Shown: positions 27,614-36,007 of the stretch, piece by piece
How the letters are laid out: the number at the start of each line of letters is the position of its first letter
How positions within the stretch are numbered: the stretch's first letter is position 1
Assembly: GCF_900099965.1 (NCBI RefSeq)
Contig: NZ_FNDJ01000006.1
Span: 267,320 to 331,319, forward strand
Direction: 5' to 3'
Source of the DNA: Nonomuraea jiangxiensis
Lineage (GTDB): Bacteria > Actinomycetota > Actinomycetes > Streptosporangiales > Streptosporangiaceae
DNA length: 64,000 nucleotides
Position numbers and translations under genes: made by a program
The notes under the pieces: generated by a model
The model's database searches: none
The model's input: the letters and a program-made list of their open reading frames with translations, nothing else
Told to the model about the DNA's origin: nothing

Positions 27614-28189
27614 ATGACTCCAATCAGGAACATCGTGCTCGTACACGGTGGCTTCGTGGACGGAGCCGGCTGGCAGGACGTCCGCGACGAGCTGACCAGG
27701 GACGGACTCCGCGTCCACATCGTGCCCATCCCGACGCTGTCGCTGGCGGATGACGCCGCGATGACCCGCCGGGTCCTGGACGGCCTCGACGGCCCGGCCC
27801 TCCTGATCGGCCACTCCTACGGCGGGGTCGTGATCAGCGAGGCCGGCACCCACCCCAACGTCGCGTCACTGGTGTACATCGCGGCATTCGCCCCCGACAG
27901 GGGTGAATCGATCAACACCCTCATCACCGACCCGCCTGCGTTCATGGCCGACGTGCGGGTCCCCTGGGGCGTGGACGCCCTCGCCGGGGCGGTCACCGAA
28001 CCGGCCTGGCAGCACAGGCCCAGCTGGTACCTCGTCGCGACCCAGGACCGGATGATCCCGCCCCCCGCCCAGCGGGCCATGGCCGAACGCGCCGGATCGA
28101 TCGTCGTCGAGGTCATCGCCGGCCACGCCGTGTACGTCTCCCAGCCCGCCGCGGTCGCCGACCTCATCCGCCAGGCCGCCGCCGCCTGA
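27614..28189 (+). CDS. Alpha/beta hydrolase with shortened lid
   Basis: This 191-residue protein has an oxyanion motif VLVHGGFVDGAGW, the nucleophile elbow GHSYGG (Ser68) and a late histidine in 'VEVIAGHAVYVSQP'. It belongs to the EstC/salicylate-esterase-like group, whose members usually have about 230 residues. After 'DRGESINTL' the sequence goes straight to 'FMADVRVPWGVDAL', so about 35-40 residues of the lid region are missing in frame. AGGAG precedes the ATG at 27614. The active-site residues remain. Confidence 0.85.
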   Translation: MTPIRNIVLVHGGFVDGAGWQDVRDELTRDGLRVHIVPIPTLSLADDAAMTRRVLDGLDGPALLIGHSYGGVVISEAGTHPNVASLVYIAAFAPDRGESINTLITDPPAFMADVRVPWGVDALAGAVTEPAWQHRPSWYLVATQDRMIPPPAQRAMAERAGSIVVEVIAGHAVYVSQPAAVADLIRQAAAA

Positions 28190-28342
28190 CGACGTCCGCC
28201 CTCGCGCGCCCGGATACCGGGCTGCCGCCGTGCGCTACCAGGAGTCATCCACAGATCTCGCACGCTCAACGCCCTGCGCGGCGATGGATCAGGCCGGACG
28301 CCTTCTCACGCGGGCGCTCGGCCCCGACAACAGGAGGCAGAA

Positions 28343-29641
28343 ATGACAAGGAGACCGGTGACCAAGGCCGCTGTCATCGGCACGGCCCTCGAGTTCTACG
28401 ACCATGCCCTCTTCGGGCTGGGAGCGGCGATCGTCTTCGACAGACAGTTCTTCCCGGCCGACCAGCCTCTCGCGGGCACTCTGGGCTCCTTCGCCGCGTT
28501 CGCGGTCGGATTCCTGGCCCGCCCCATCGGCGGGGTCGTGTTCGGCCACTTCGGCGACCGCGTCGGACGTAAGCCCATGCTGGTCATGACGCTGCTGCTG
28601 ATGGGACTGTCCACGGTCGGCATCGGGCTGCTGCCCACCTACGATCAGGTGGGCCAGGCGGCGCCCGTCCTGCTGACGCTGCTCCGGCTGGCGCAGGGCT
28701 TCGGCGCGGGAGCCGAATACGCGGGCGCCCTGGTCATGGTGGCCGAGACCAGCGATCCCCGCCGGCGGGGCCTGTGGGCCTCGCTTCCCGGCGCGGGCGT
28801 CCAGATCGGCATCCTGACCGCCACGCTCGCCTTCACCGCGGTCACGGCGCTGCCGTCGTTCGAGACCTGGGGCTGGCGGTTGCCGTTCCTGCTCAGCCTC
28901 GTGGGCGTGGGGGTGGGACTGTTCCTGCGGTTCCGGGTGCCGGAGTCGGAGCTCTTCGAGCGCGAGCGTGCGCGGGGTTTGAGCCGCTTCCCGGCGCTGG
29001 AGGTCCTCAGGAGGCAGCCGCGGATCCTGCTGATCGCCTTCGCGGCCAACGCCCCCTTCGGCGCGATCGCCTACATCCTGAACGTCTTCATGTTGTCGTA
29101 CGTGACCAGGACGCTCGGCCTGCCTGCCACGGTGGGCCTGGTCGCCAAACTGCTCTCCGCGGCGGTGGCGATCGCCGTCACGCCGCTGTTCGGGCTGCTG
29201 GCCGACCGCGTCGGCCGCCGTCCCGTCTTCCTCAGCACCGCGCTCCTGCTCGGTGTGTTCGCCTTCCCGATGTTCTGGCTGGTCGACACCGGTCACCCCG
29301 GGTTGGTTATCCTCGCGATCACCGTGGGTTACGGCGTCTGCGTCGCCGGGATGTTCGCCGTACTGGCCTCGCTGTTGACCGAGCTGTTCGCCACCCGCCA
29401 CCGCTACAGCGGCGTCGCGATCGCCCGCGAGTGGACGGCCGCGCTGACCAGCGGCCCCGCCCCGCTCGTGGCGGCCACTCTGGTGGCGGCCGCCGGTGGC
29501 GCGTCGTGGCCCATCGCCGTACTGCTGATGGTGTGCGCGGCGATCACCTTCACCGCCGTCCTGTTCGCCCCGGAAACCCGCCATCGGAACCTGACCGAAG
29601 TCGTCAGCGAACCGGCGATCCGTACGGGTGCAGTCATCTGA
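28343..29641 (+). CDS. MFS metabolite:proton symporter (MHS family)
   Basis: The 432-residue protein has about 12 membrane segments. The start AAVIGTALEFYDHALFG and the loop 'GHFGDRVGRKPML' are signatures of the metabolite:H+ symporter family (ShiA, ProP and KgtP relatives), which imports organic acids or similar solutes. A second MFS loop is visible near 'GLLADRVGRRPVFL'. The exact solute cannot be told. Its last codons overlap copy C of the shared regulatory element that precedes the next hydrolase gene. Confidence 0.9.
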   Translation: MTRRPVTKAAVIGTALEFYDHALFGLGAAIVFDRQFFPADQPLAGTLGSFAAFAVGFLARPIGGVVFGHFGDRVGRKPMLVMTLLLMGLSTVGIGLLPTYDQVGQAAPVLLTLLRLAQGFGAGAEYAGALVMVAETSDPRRRGLWASLPGAGVQIGILTATLAFTAVTALPSFETWGWRLPFLLSLVGVGVGLFLRFRVPESELFERERARGLSRFPALEVLRRQPRILLIAFAANAPFGAIAYILNVFMLSYVTRTLGLPATVGLVAKLLSAAVAIAVTPLFGLLADRVGRRPVFLSTALLLGVFAFPMFWLVDTGHPGLVILAITVGYGVCVAGMFAVLASLLTELFATRHRYSGVAIAREWTAALTSGPAPLVAATLVAAAGGASWPIAVLLMVCAAITFTAVLFAPETRHRNLTEVVSEPAIRTGAVI

Positions 29642-29647
29642 CCGATT
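29630..29647 (+). promoter_or_regulatory. Shared regulatory element, copy C
   Basis: GCAGTCATCTGACCGATT overlaps the stop codon of the symporter gene, in the same way that copy A overlaps the LAL stop. It lies 60 bases before the hydrolase at 29708. Copies B and C also share the next four bases (GCCG). Confidence 0.6.
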
Positions 29648-29707
29648 GCCGCCGGGCGCCGCGGATCTAGCGTCGAGCCCATCGACACCCATCGGAAGGG
29701 ACCTGAG

Positions 29708-30529
29708 ATGCCCTACGTCAGCGCCGCCGACGGCACGCGGATCTTCTACAAGGACTGGGGCGGTGGTCGGCCCGTCGTGTTCAGCCACGGCTGGCCGCTG
29801 AACGCCGACTCGTGGGACAACCAACTCCATCTGGTCGCCTCCCACGGCATGCGCGCCATCGCTCACGACCGCCGCGGCCACGGCCGCTCGGACCAGCCGT
29901 GGCACGGTAACGACATGGACACCTACGCCGACGACCTGGCCGCCCTGCTGGACACGCTCGACCTGCACGACGTCGTGCTGGTCGGGCACTCCACCGGCGG
30001 CGGCGAGGTGACCCGTTATCTCGGCAGGCACGGCAGCGCCCGGGTGGCCAAGGCCGTACTGCTGGGTGCGGTGCCGCCGCTGATGCTCAAGACCGACGCC
30101 CACCCTCACGGTCTGCCGCTCGAGGTGTTCGACGGTATCCGGGCCGGAGTCGCAGCCGACCGGTCCCAGTTCTACAAGGAGCTGGCCGTCCCGTTCTACG
30201 GCTACAACCGGACGGGCGCGCAACAGTCGCAGGGTGTCATCGACGCCTTCTGGCTCTGGAGCATGCAGGTGGGCGTCAAAGGCGCGCTCGACTGCATCAG
30301 GGCCTTCTCCGAGACCGACTTCACCGAGGACCTCAAGCGCTTCGACGTCCCCACGCTGATCGTGCACGGGGACGACGACCAGATCGTGCCTGTCGTCGCC
30401 TCCGCGCTGGAAACCGCCCAGCTCGTCAAGGACGCCACCCTGAAGATCTACGAGGGCGCCCCGCACGGCCTGGCCGGTGCCTTCGAACGCGACTTCAACG
30501 ACGACCTGATGTCGTTCATCACCCGATAG
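29708..30529 (+). CDS. Alpha/beta hydrolase, non-heme chloroperoxidase-like
   Basis: The 273-residue protein matches the cofactor-free haloperoxidase/arylesterase group over its whole length: [15 protein letters not shown], elbow GHSTGG (Ser95), acid in '[12 protein letters not shown]' and histidine in '[12 protein letters not shown]'. In vivo these enzymes are esterases; bromoperoxidase activity is a side reaction through a peracid. GGAAGGGA precedes the ATG. It is preceded by regulatory element C, which links it to the LAL-flanking hydrolases. Confidence 0.93.
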   Translation: MPYVSAADGTRIFYKDWGGGRPVVFSHGWPLNADSWDNQLHLVASHGMRAIAHDRRGHGRSDQPWHGNDMDTYADDLAALLDTLDLHDVVLVGHSTGGGEVTRYLGRHGSARVAKAVLLGAVPPLMLKTDAHPHGLPLEVFDGIRAGVAADRSQFYKELAVPFYGYNRTGAQQSQGVIDAFWLWSMQVGVKGALDCIRAFSETDFTEDLKRFDVPTLIVHGDDDQIVPVVASALETAQLVKDATLKIYEGAPHGLAGAFERDFNDDLMSFITR

Positions 30530-30725
30530 AGGCCCTACCGCGGGGCCCACGCACAGCATGCCGCCGGCCGGCGCTCGCCCCCGAGCACCGGCCGAACGCG
30601 AGCACCACCCCCGAGACAGCACACGTAGCTCGCGGCTCCCACGGCGACGCCGGCCCTGGTCAGCCTGCTGCCCGCCCCCGACGGCCACCGGAGATCCCGA
30701 AGTCGATGAACGCGGCACCGGAGCG

Positions 30726-31307
30726 TCAAGGAAGTCCGGGCTTCAGGACGCTGTAGCGCAGGTGGGTCACGGACCCCGCGACGGGTTTCCCCTCCGGCAC
30801 CAGCTCGGCCCGCTCCCCGGCGAACAGCGGCGTGCCCTCGCCCATCAGCACGGGGACCAGGTGGATGTACACCTCGTCGAGCAGGTCCGCCCTGAGCAGA
30901 TGCCGGGCGACGTCCGCGCCCAGCACCAGGACGTCCTTGTCCCCCGCGGCCTCCTTGGCGCGCCGGGCCGCAGCCTCCAGCCCGTCGAAGGCGAACGTCC
31001 CGCCGTTGTCGCCGAGCAGGTCCTCCCTGGTCCGGTGGGTGACCACGAAGCTCGGCACGCCGGGCCATGGCGTGCCACCCCACGGGCCCAGACCGAGGTC
31101 GAACGTACGCCGTCCGATGAGGACGGCCCCCACCGCCGCATCCACCTGCTGGCGGACACCGATGTCGACCCCGCCGTCCGGCCCTTTCCCGGCCATCCAT
31201 TCGTGCAGCCGTTCCCCGCCGTCCCCCATCGGCTCCGCCTCCCGGACGTTGGGTCCGGCCGTGAACCCGTCCAGGGACACCGACACATCCAGCACGATCT
31301 TGCCCAT
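30726..31307 (-). CDS. Dihydrofolate reductase / RibD C-terminal domain family protein
   Basis: The 193-residue protein starts with MGKIVLDVSVSLDGFTAGP, the typical opening of RibD-C-like reductases. It has IGRRTFDLG and 'VLVLGADVARHLLRADLLDE' with the NADPH-binding fold, and ends in 'LRYSVLKPG'. These are small cytoplasmic NADPH-dependent reductases of unknown substrate; despite the family name they are not true folate enzymes. The ATG at 31307 follows GGAGG. It stands alone, at the edge of the low-complexity region that opens the island. Confidence 0.9.
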   Translation of the reverse strand: MGKIVLDVSVSLDGFTAGPNVREAEPMGDGGERLHEWMAGKGPDGGVDIGVRQQVDAAVGAVLIGRRTFDLGLGPWGGTPWPGVPSFVVTHRTREDLLGDNGGTFAFDGLEAAARRAKEAAGDKDVLVLGADVARHLLRADLLDEVYIHLVPVLMGEGTPLFAGERAELVPEGKPVAGSVTHLRYSVLKPGLP

Positions 31308-31640
31308 CACGAGCCTCCTTCGCTCCATCAGCGCCGCCGCGACACCTGCTCCCGAGTTCGGGAAATGAACGGTGTCTCTAGAACACTCTCGCCCGGTGGG
31401 ATCGACCCGCTGGTCATCGCTCACGGCAAATTAGATCCGTCGTTCCGACGTCCGACACGCGCGGACGATCGCGCGTCCGGAAAGCTGGGATTCTTGTCCG
31501 CTTCCGGCGGGGGTGCGCTTCGGTGTCGGTCCGATGGCTTTCGGAGGCGGCGATCAGTAGGAGCCGGCCGCAGCGTCACATCGACTCGGCGGCGTCCAAG
31601 GCGAGCACGGCGAACGTGGCAATGAACGCCGACAAGCCAC

Positions 31641-31676
31641 CCGCGATCACCTGCGATCACCTGCGATCACCTGCGA
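31641..31676. repeat. Tandem 10-mer, about 3.5 copies
   Basis: The unit CTGCGATCAC is repeated with period 10 (first copy CCGCGATCAC). It is short and perfect apart from one base. Confidence 0.85.
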
Positions 31677-31759
31677 CAGAGCGGCCCTCGGCTGCCCTCG
31701 GCGGCCCCTCGGCGGCAGCGGTGAGCCGCGGACGCCGCCCGTCGCCCGTAGGGAGCGCG

Positions 31760-31813
31760 GCGGCGATGGCCCGCAAGGCCGCCGCGGCGGCGATGGCCCG
31801 CAAGGCCGCCGCG
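31760..31813. repeat. Tandem 27-mer, two perfect copies
   Basis: Units starting at 31760 and 31787 begin GCGGCGATGGCCCGCAAGGC and are identical over 27 bp. The period is a multiple of three, so it adds nine residues per copy to any frame, but no real gene covers it. Confidence 0.88.
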
Positions 31814-32046
31814 GCGGCTGAGCGCCCGCTCGATCAGGCGCCCGATCTGCGGATCGCGATCGCAGCCGCGATGGCGTCGTGGAAGACCACGGGCAGCACC
31901 ACCGTCGTCAGCGGTACCCCTTCCGGCGGCGTGGTCGCGACCAGTCGCACCGCCTGCCACAACGGATTGACACCGGAGCCGTCAAACGACTCGAGTCCGG
32001 TGAGCCCTTCATGCGCCGGCGCCGGTCAGCGGTGCAGAGGTCCACG

Positions 32047-32120
32047 GAGGCACTCGGCGGCACTCGGAGGCACTCGGAGGCACTCGGCGGCACTCGGAGG
32101 CACTCGGAGGCACTCGGCAC
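32047..32120. repeat. Tandem decamer CACTCGGNGG, seven copies
   Basis: Seven units with period 10 start at 32051; position 8 alternates A or C (C, A, A, C, A, A). No spacers exist, so it is a simple satellite and not a CRISPR array. Confidence 0.9.
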
Positions 32121-32285
32121 CCTCGGCTCCGCCGAACACGATCTGCTGACCTTGATCGTCGTGTTCGCGAATGTGCAGGGAGCGATCATCTTTGGTCCGC
32201 CGGTGTCAGCCGATGGGTCAGACCCTGGCGGGAAGCGCTCATCCACATCATCACTGCCAACCATGGACAGCCGGGCGCAACAACA

Positions 32286-32387
32286 CGAGAGGCCCGCCAC
32301 CGCGTTTCCGCTGGCGACGGGCCTCTTCCCGCTGATGTGGCAGGCGCAAGGTGCGAACTTGCGTAGGGTGAGCCGACGGTTCACAGT
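32286..32387 (-). repeat. tRNA-Tyr 3'-half fragment plus terminator (att-like copy 1)
   Basis: On the minus strand, 32387-32333 reads as the 3' half of a bacterial tRNA-Tyr. An anticodon-loop-like CTGTGAA is followed by the long variable arm (CCGTCGGCTCACCCTACG), a T-arm (GCAAG-TTCGCAC-CTTGC) and an acceptor strand ending GCCTGCCACATCA. The tRNA terminator hairpin follows (GAGGCCCG stem, 32286-32325). The 5' half is absent. The intact gene would have CTGTAAA (anticodon GTA). It is homologous to 47229-47300 and 51393-51494. Confidence 0.75.
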
Positions 32388-32468
32388 CCCGTCGCGATCA
32401 CTTCCTGACCGGCGATCCCTCTCACGACCGCCGCGTACTGACCGCGTACCGGCCACGCCCCGGCCGGG

Positions 32469-33131
32469 TCACAGGCTGCGAGCGGTGATGTCGCCGTTGG
32501 ACGTGGTGGCCTGGATGTCGAGTTCTACGGTGCCGTCGTTCTTGAGGGCGTTGGTGATGCGGCCGTGGCTGGTGCCGGCGTCCAAGGCAGCCGAGACTCC
32601 GGCGGCAGCGGCGATCGAGATGTCGCCGAACTGGGTACGGAGCACGACCTTGCCACCCGTGGCCTCGGCGATCCGGATGTCACCCCGTGCGGTGCTGATC
32701 TCCGCGGGCCCGCCCAGGCGGCCGACCTCAACGTCGCCGTCGGTCGCGGTGAGACGCAGGCTCGCGGTCTCGTCAAGCTTGATCTCCCGGTACGCACCTT
32801 CGAACGCGACGTCGCCGAGGCGGCCGACGGTCCGGAGTTCGGCGCTGGCCGTCTTACCCTCGACCCGGGAACCGGCGGGCAGCTCGACCGTCACCTCGAT
32901 GGATCCGGACGGGCCGAGATACTGGTTCTTCACCGGAGTCTCGATCCGCAGGACGCCATCGGCGTACTCGACCGTCGTCTGCTCGGCCGCCGTCACGTCG
33001 CGGCTCTTCGAGGCGTTCGCGGGCCGAACCTCGACCACGGTGTCGCCCCGGTCGGCTGCGATGAACTTAACGCGCCCCGCCGGAATGTCCAGGACGGCGG
33101 AGATCGGGGCGGGGGTATCGAACTTCTGCAT
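32469..33131 (-). CDS. DUF4097 family beta-helix protein (second copy)
   Basis: The 220-residue protein has the family start MQKFDTPAPISAVLDIPAGR and repeated short strands (GRVKFIAADRGDTVVEVRP, GDVEVGRLGG, RGDIRIAEATGG, FGDISIAA, NGDITARSL). Unlike the gene at 1963, its C-terminal strands are complete. AGGAG is six bases before the second of two adjacent ATG codons (33131), which is chosen. Function is unknown. It lies just inside the island edge, next to the first tRNA-Tyr fragment, and its codon style is like that of the host genes. Confidence 0.85.
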   Translation of the reverse strand: MQKFDTPAPISAVLDIPAGRVKFIAADRGDTVVEVRPANASKSRDVTAAEQTTVEYADGVLRIETPVKNQYLGPSGSIEVTVELPAGSRVEGKTASAELRTVGRLGDVAFEGAYREIKLDETASLRLTATDGDVEVGRLGGPAEISTARGDIRIAEATGGKVVLRTQFGDISIAAAAGVSAALDAGTSHGRITNALKNDGTVELDIQATTSNGDITARSL

Positions 33132-33630
33132 CATGCTCTCCTGCGACTAGTTGCTTCTGACACCCGTCCCGTCGCGTCGCTCATGGGCTTCCATAAGCGA
33201 CGCACGAGGGTCGGGAGTGAGCTCGGTGGCCCAGTTCGCAGCCCCGAGGCCGCATCCCTGAACCGCTCATGGCATTAACCCTCGCCGACCGCTCTGATAC
33301 CGGCCTGTCACCGCCCTGACGCCGCCCCTGACATACGACGGGAAGCAGCCGGTTACAGTCCGTCCTCGCTTTTCACGGATACCTGCGTAGTGAATTCACA
33401 CGTTGAGAGGCACACACCGCCCGCCCGATGTCGGATAGTTCGGAGCGCATTGCTACACCCCGGCCCCCTCAGAACCGGACGTGCCCGTTGCCGAGCATCC
33501 AGCTCAAGCAAGCCGCAAGAGCGTGCGGGCGACCGAGAGCCACCACCGGTGCCATCGGCCGATCAGCCGACAGCAAGTGTTCCCCGGTGTTCCCCGCAGA
33601 GCGGTGCTGCCTGTCCAGCGGGGGCTTGAC
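33132..33630. other. Intergenic stretch with a possible group II intron relic
   Basis: No gene is convincing. On the minus strand around 33451-33515 the sequence reads GCTTGAGCTGGATG, later GCACGTCCGGTTCTGAGGGG. This resembles a conserved piece found in bacterial group II introns (AGCCGGATG ... CACGTCCGGTTC ... GGGGG). No reverse transcriptase is present, so at most it is a relic. Confidence 0.3.
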
Positions 33631-34128
33631 CTAGGAAACCGCTACCAGGCGATAGCAGCGAAAGCACGTGCGTTCGTCCGGCCTGGTCTCACCAGAATCC
33701 ACCCGATACCGACCCGGCTCGATCTCCACGCTGATCGCTTCCCCGTCCATGGCGCCCCGCACCTGGTTGATCTGTATCTCCCCTCCAGGCGCCGCAGCAT
33801 CCAGAAGCACCATCGGCCCACCAACGTCCATGGTCGGCCCCTGCTCCCAAGCAACATCGCCCAGCCAGGACACAGCCTGCTCGACGTCACAACTGGGATC
33901 GGCATAGACCCACTGCACAAAGATCCTCAGCCCCTGGAAGTACGTGGTGCGCGCAGGTTCGTCCCAGAGCACCAAGCCCTGCTCGCCTGTGCCGAACCGG
34001 ATCACTCCCAGATCGTCAACCGTACATGCCGAGTCGTAGTCGTCACCGTCCGCACCGGTCCACTCGTTCAGCGCCTTCTCCGCCACGAGCACCAGCGGCC
34101 CACCCGAGGACTCCACCCAGACCTGCAT
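33631..34128 (-). CDS. Imm21-like immunity protein
   Basis: The 165-residue acidic protein starts MQVWVESSGGPLVLVAEKAL and continues with 'DYDSACTVDDLGVIRFGTGEQGLVLWDEPARTTYF' and 'FVQWVYAD'. This pattern matches my recollection of the Imm21 family of polymorphic-toxin immunity proteins. No toxin gene is beside it, so it would be an orphan immunity gene. The ATG at 34128 has an AAGGGGTGG upstream; an earlier in-frame start at 34173 adds 15 residues. The family call is from memory of motifs and not from a search. Confidence 0.62.
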   Translation of the reverse strand: MQVWVESSGGPLVLVAEKALNEWTGADGDDYDSACTVDDLGVIRFGTGEQGLVLWDEPARTTYFQGLRIFVQWVYADPSCDVEQAVSWLGDVAWEQGPTMDVGGPMVLLDAAAPGGEIQINQVRGAMDGEAISVEIEPGRYRVDSGETRPDERTCFRCYRLVAVS

Positions 34129-34277
34129 AACCCACCCCTTCACCCGCATGAGTGCGGCAATGAGATCCCACACCCACCGCGCTCAAGCCGACGCAGGGAG
34201 ATCCCGAACGAGCCTGAGGCACTTCACCGATCAGTCGACGTGAACAACCTTCCCAAAGCCCGGAGTACTCTGCCCCT

Positions 34278-34637
34278 GTGTGCACATACGCGATGGTCAC
34301 CTACAAGGTCCACTACGTATGCGTCTCCTGCCGTCAGAGCCACAAACTGCCGCGGGACGGCGCAGAGCACCTGTGCACGCGCTGCCGGCAACCGATGCTC
34401 TTCGCCGGCCACGACTTCGCCGCACCGCGCAAGACCAATGACCGCGAGTGGGCGGCCGTCGCAGCTGTGCTGGGAGCGGGGCTCCGGTACGAGGGCTTCG
34501 AGCCCTGCGGCTGTGGGAGGGACCCGAAATACCGTCCGCACACGAGCGCGCAGGTGCGGGCTCGGCGCAGGATCGCAGCACGCCGGGGACTGACCGACGC
34601 CGAAGCACTCGCCCTACGCGACCCTGCCGACGCATAG
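34278..34637 (+). CDS. Small zinc-ribbon-like protein
   Basis: The 119-residue protein has two CxxC pairs (CVSC near residue 15, CTRC near 33) spaced as in a zinc ribbon, and a third Cys-rich spot (EPCGCGRDP). Charged helical sequence rich in Arg and Ala follows. It could bind nucleic acid or protein, but nothing more specific is visible. The start may be the ATG six codons in (MVTYKVHYVC). It is a lone gene in the island; similar small proteins are common in actinomycetes. Confidence 0.6.
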   Translation: MCTYAMVTYKVHYVCVSCRQSHKLPRDGAEHLCTRCRQPMLFAGHDFAAPRKTNDREWAAVAAVLGAGLRYEGFEPCGCGRDPKYRPHTSAQVRARRRIAARRGLTDAEALALRDPADA

Positions 34638-34714
34638 CTCCTCACTGATCATCCCGAAGGCTCCCAGAGAACGGCTGCTCGTACAGGGTGGAGCACCGTG
34701 CGTACGCTGCCTTC

Positions 34715-34882
34715 GTGGATAGAGAGATGCTCGCTCAACTTCTCCCCACCACGGGGGAAGCCGGCCACGCCTGCCGTCGGGCATTAGCGGCCGGTGCGCA
34801 CTTCGAGATATGGCCGGAACTGACCGAGACGATAGCCCTGACCAGGACTTACCAGCGTCGCGCCGTCTCACCCGCCGAATGA
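34715..34882 (+). CDS. Small hypothetical protein, coupled to the next gene
   Basis: A frame of about 55 codons (GTG at 34715, ATG at 34727 also possible) reads MLAQLLPTTGEAGHACRRAL and more. Its TGA overlaps the ATG of the next small gene as ATGA (34879-34882), which supports both being real. The function is unknown. Confidence 0.4.
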   Translation: MDREMLAQLLPTTGEAGHACRRALAAGAHFEIWPELTETIALTRTYQRRAVSPAE

Positions 34883-35085
34883 ACGTCCCATCTCTAGGCT
34901 TCGATGAGGCGGTCACGCAACTCGACACCTGCGAACTGCAGCACCTCATTCTCGGCATGGTCAAAAGCACCGAGCCGGCCTATCACTTCCAGCTCTTCCT
35001 ATCTCCCGACGCATCACGCGTGGTGGCTTGCCTCGGCGTCAGCCGCAACCAATGGGAGCACGTCGCGCGCACCACCCCTACCTGA
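34879..35085 (+). CDS. Small hypothetical protein
   Basis: The 68-residue protein MNVPSLGFDEAVTQLDTCEL... is soluble, mixed alpha/beta in character and without a recognised motif. It starts in a 4-bp overlap with the previous small frame. Its 3' end touches a palindromic repeat element. Confidence 0.4.
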   Translation: MNVPSLGFDEAVTQLDTCELQHLILGMVKSTEPAYHFQLFLSPDASRVVACLGVSRNQWEHVARTTPT

Positions 35086-35235
35086 CACTGAGGACATCCC
35101 GTCCGCCGTGGAAATCGGCGCCAAGGGCCACGGCGCAAGTGTGGAGCGTGGAGCGCCTCACTGGACAGACGACCCTTGCCCCATGGCCCTTGGTCTGCAC
35201 GGCTTGTCCCGAGACGACGACGGCTACCCGGACAT
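35081..35235. repeat. Palindromic repeat element, copy 1
   Basis: A nested inverted repeat has an inner stem pairing CCAAGGGCCACGGCGCAAG with CTTGCCCCATGGCCCTTGG (few mismatches) around a core GGAGCGCC. It shares about 110 bp with copy 3 at 52499-52652, including CATCCCGTC, TGGAGCGCC, ACGACCCTTG and GGCTTGTCCCGAG. Confidence 0.6.
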
Positions 35236-35267
35236 TAACTTCTGTAGCCGTGAAACGTGATCTTCGG

Positions 35268-35822
35268 CTAGTGGATGCTCAGTCCCATTCTCTGCTGCCC
35301 AATTTGAGGAGCGGTCCCGGTCTCGGTTCCACAAACGTTGCAGGGCAGCTCGTACATGTCGGTGAGGTGCCACGACTCCCAATCCCATGCATCCAGGACC
35401 GCCTGGAGCTGCTCGGAGAGCTCTTCAGCATAGGGATATTCAGTGACCCGTTCAGAATCCAGCACACAGGGGCGCGCCAGATAGATCTCCTGGCCGAGCT
35501 CGGCCACCCGGAGTGTCGAAATCGCCGTCCGGCGTGGCGTGGTCCCGCATGGGCGTTCCGCAAGGACCTCAGCCAGATCTCCGGTACGGCGCCAGAACAG
35601 TAGCGGGATGGGCGCCCACCTGTCGTCTAACTGGTGTCCGTTGGGACACCACAGCAACTGGAGCAGATCCGTGCCCTCAGAGAGGGAAATCTGAGGAACA
35701 ACCATGGACACCGGGCTCTCAGGGATACGCCCCTGCATCGTCCCCCAGCCGTACTGGTCGAAAGATGGGCCAGATACCAGCACCGTCCGGTCCAGCGGCT
35801 TGCGGCAGCGTAGCACCGACAT
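35268..35822 (-). CDS. Hypothetical protein, possibly 5'-truncated
   Basis: The 184-residue protein contains 'LLQLLWCPNGHQ', 'PIPLLFWRRTGDLAEVL', a Trp-rich 'AWDWESWHL' and a C-terminal CNVCG pair. The style recalls DUF1963-like actinomycete proteins, but I cannot name it. In another frame just upstream the sequence 'ALDLDVIDFSNPQALLRDVG' is also protein-like, so the gene may have lost its 5' end by a frameshift near 35820-35850. The present frame begins at an ATG with a stop ten codons upstream. Confidence 0.5.
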   Translation of the reverse strand: MSVLRCRKPLDRTVLVSGPSFDQYGWGTMQGRIPESPVSMVVPQISLSEGTDLLQLLWCPNGHQLDDRWAPIPLLFWRRTGDLAEVLAERPCGTTPRRTAISTLRVAELGQEIYLARPCVLDSERVTEYPYAEELSEQLQAVLDAWDWESWHLTDMYELPCNVCGTETGTAPQIGQQRMGLSIH

Positions 35823-36007
35823 CGCGAAGCAGAGCCTGCGGATTAGAGAAGTCGATTACATCAAGGTCCAGGGCTGTGACCTGGGGACGCGGTGTCTGTG
35901 GACGTCCGTCGAATTCCGCCGTCGTCCGCCCTCTTGGCCGTAGCGGTGACTGTACAGCCAAGAAACTGTCAGCTCTGGAATCGCGGATCTTGTCACCGAC
36001 GGAGCCT

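Larger units (their letters stand above)
31425..32285. other. Gene-poor low-complexity stretch
   Basis: No convincing gene is seen in about 860 bases. Long frames on both strands are repeat-driven (AAMARKAAA twice; GTRRHSAAL). A 60-codon minus-strand frame with no start codon, ending at a TGA near 31840 (PLTTVVLPVVFHDAIAAAIA), looks protein-like and may be a gene relic. Three tandem repeat arrays lie inside. Confidence 0.5.

Noticed and set aside
28289..30718. An 809-codon minus-strand frame opposite the symporter and hydrolase
   Set aside because: It is a shadow frame rich in His, Arg, Gln and Gly; the plus-strand genes have clear membrane and active-site motifs.
31321..31424. A possible operator around TCTAGA (GTGT...ACAC arms) upstream of the RibD-like gene
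   Set aside because: The arms are only four bases and off-centre from the TCTAGA palindrome; too weak to list.
32047..32120. Regular decamer array considered as a CRISPR
   Set aside because: The unit is 10 bp with no spacers and no cas genes are near; it is a simple tandem repeat.
31523..32149. A 208-codon plus-strand frame in the repeat-rich stretch
   Set aside because: It is made of tandem repeats (AAMARKAAA, GTRRHSAAL) and lacks a start context; treated as non-coding.
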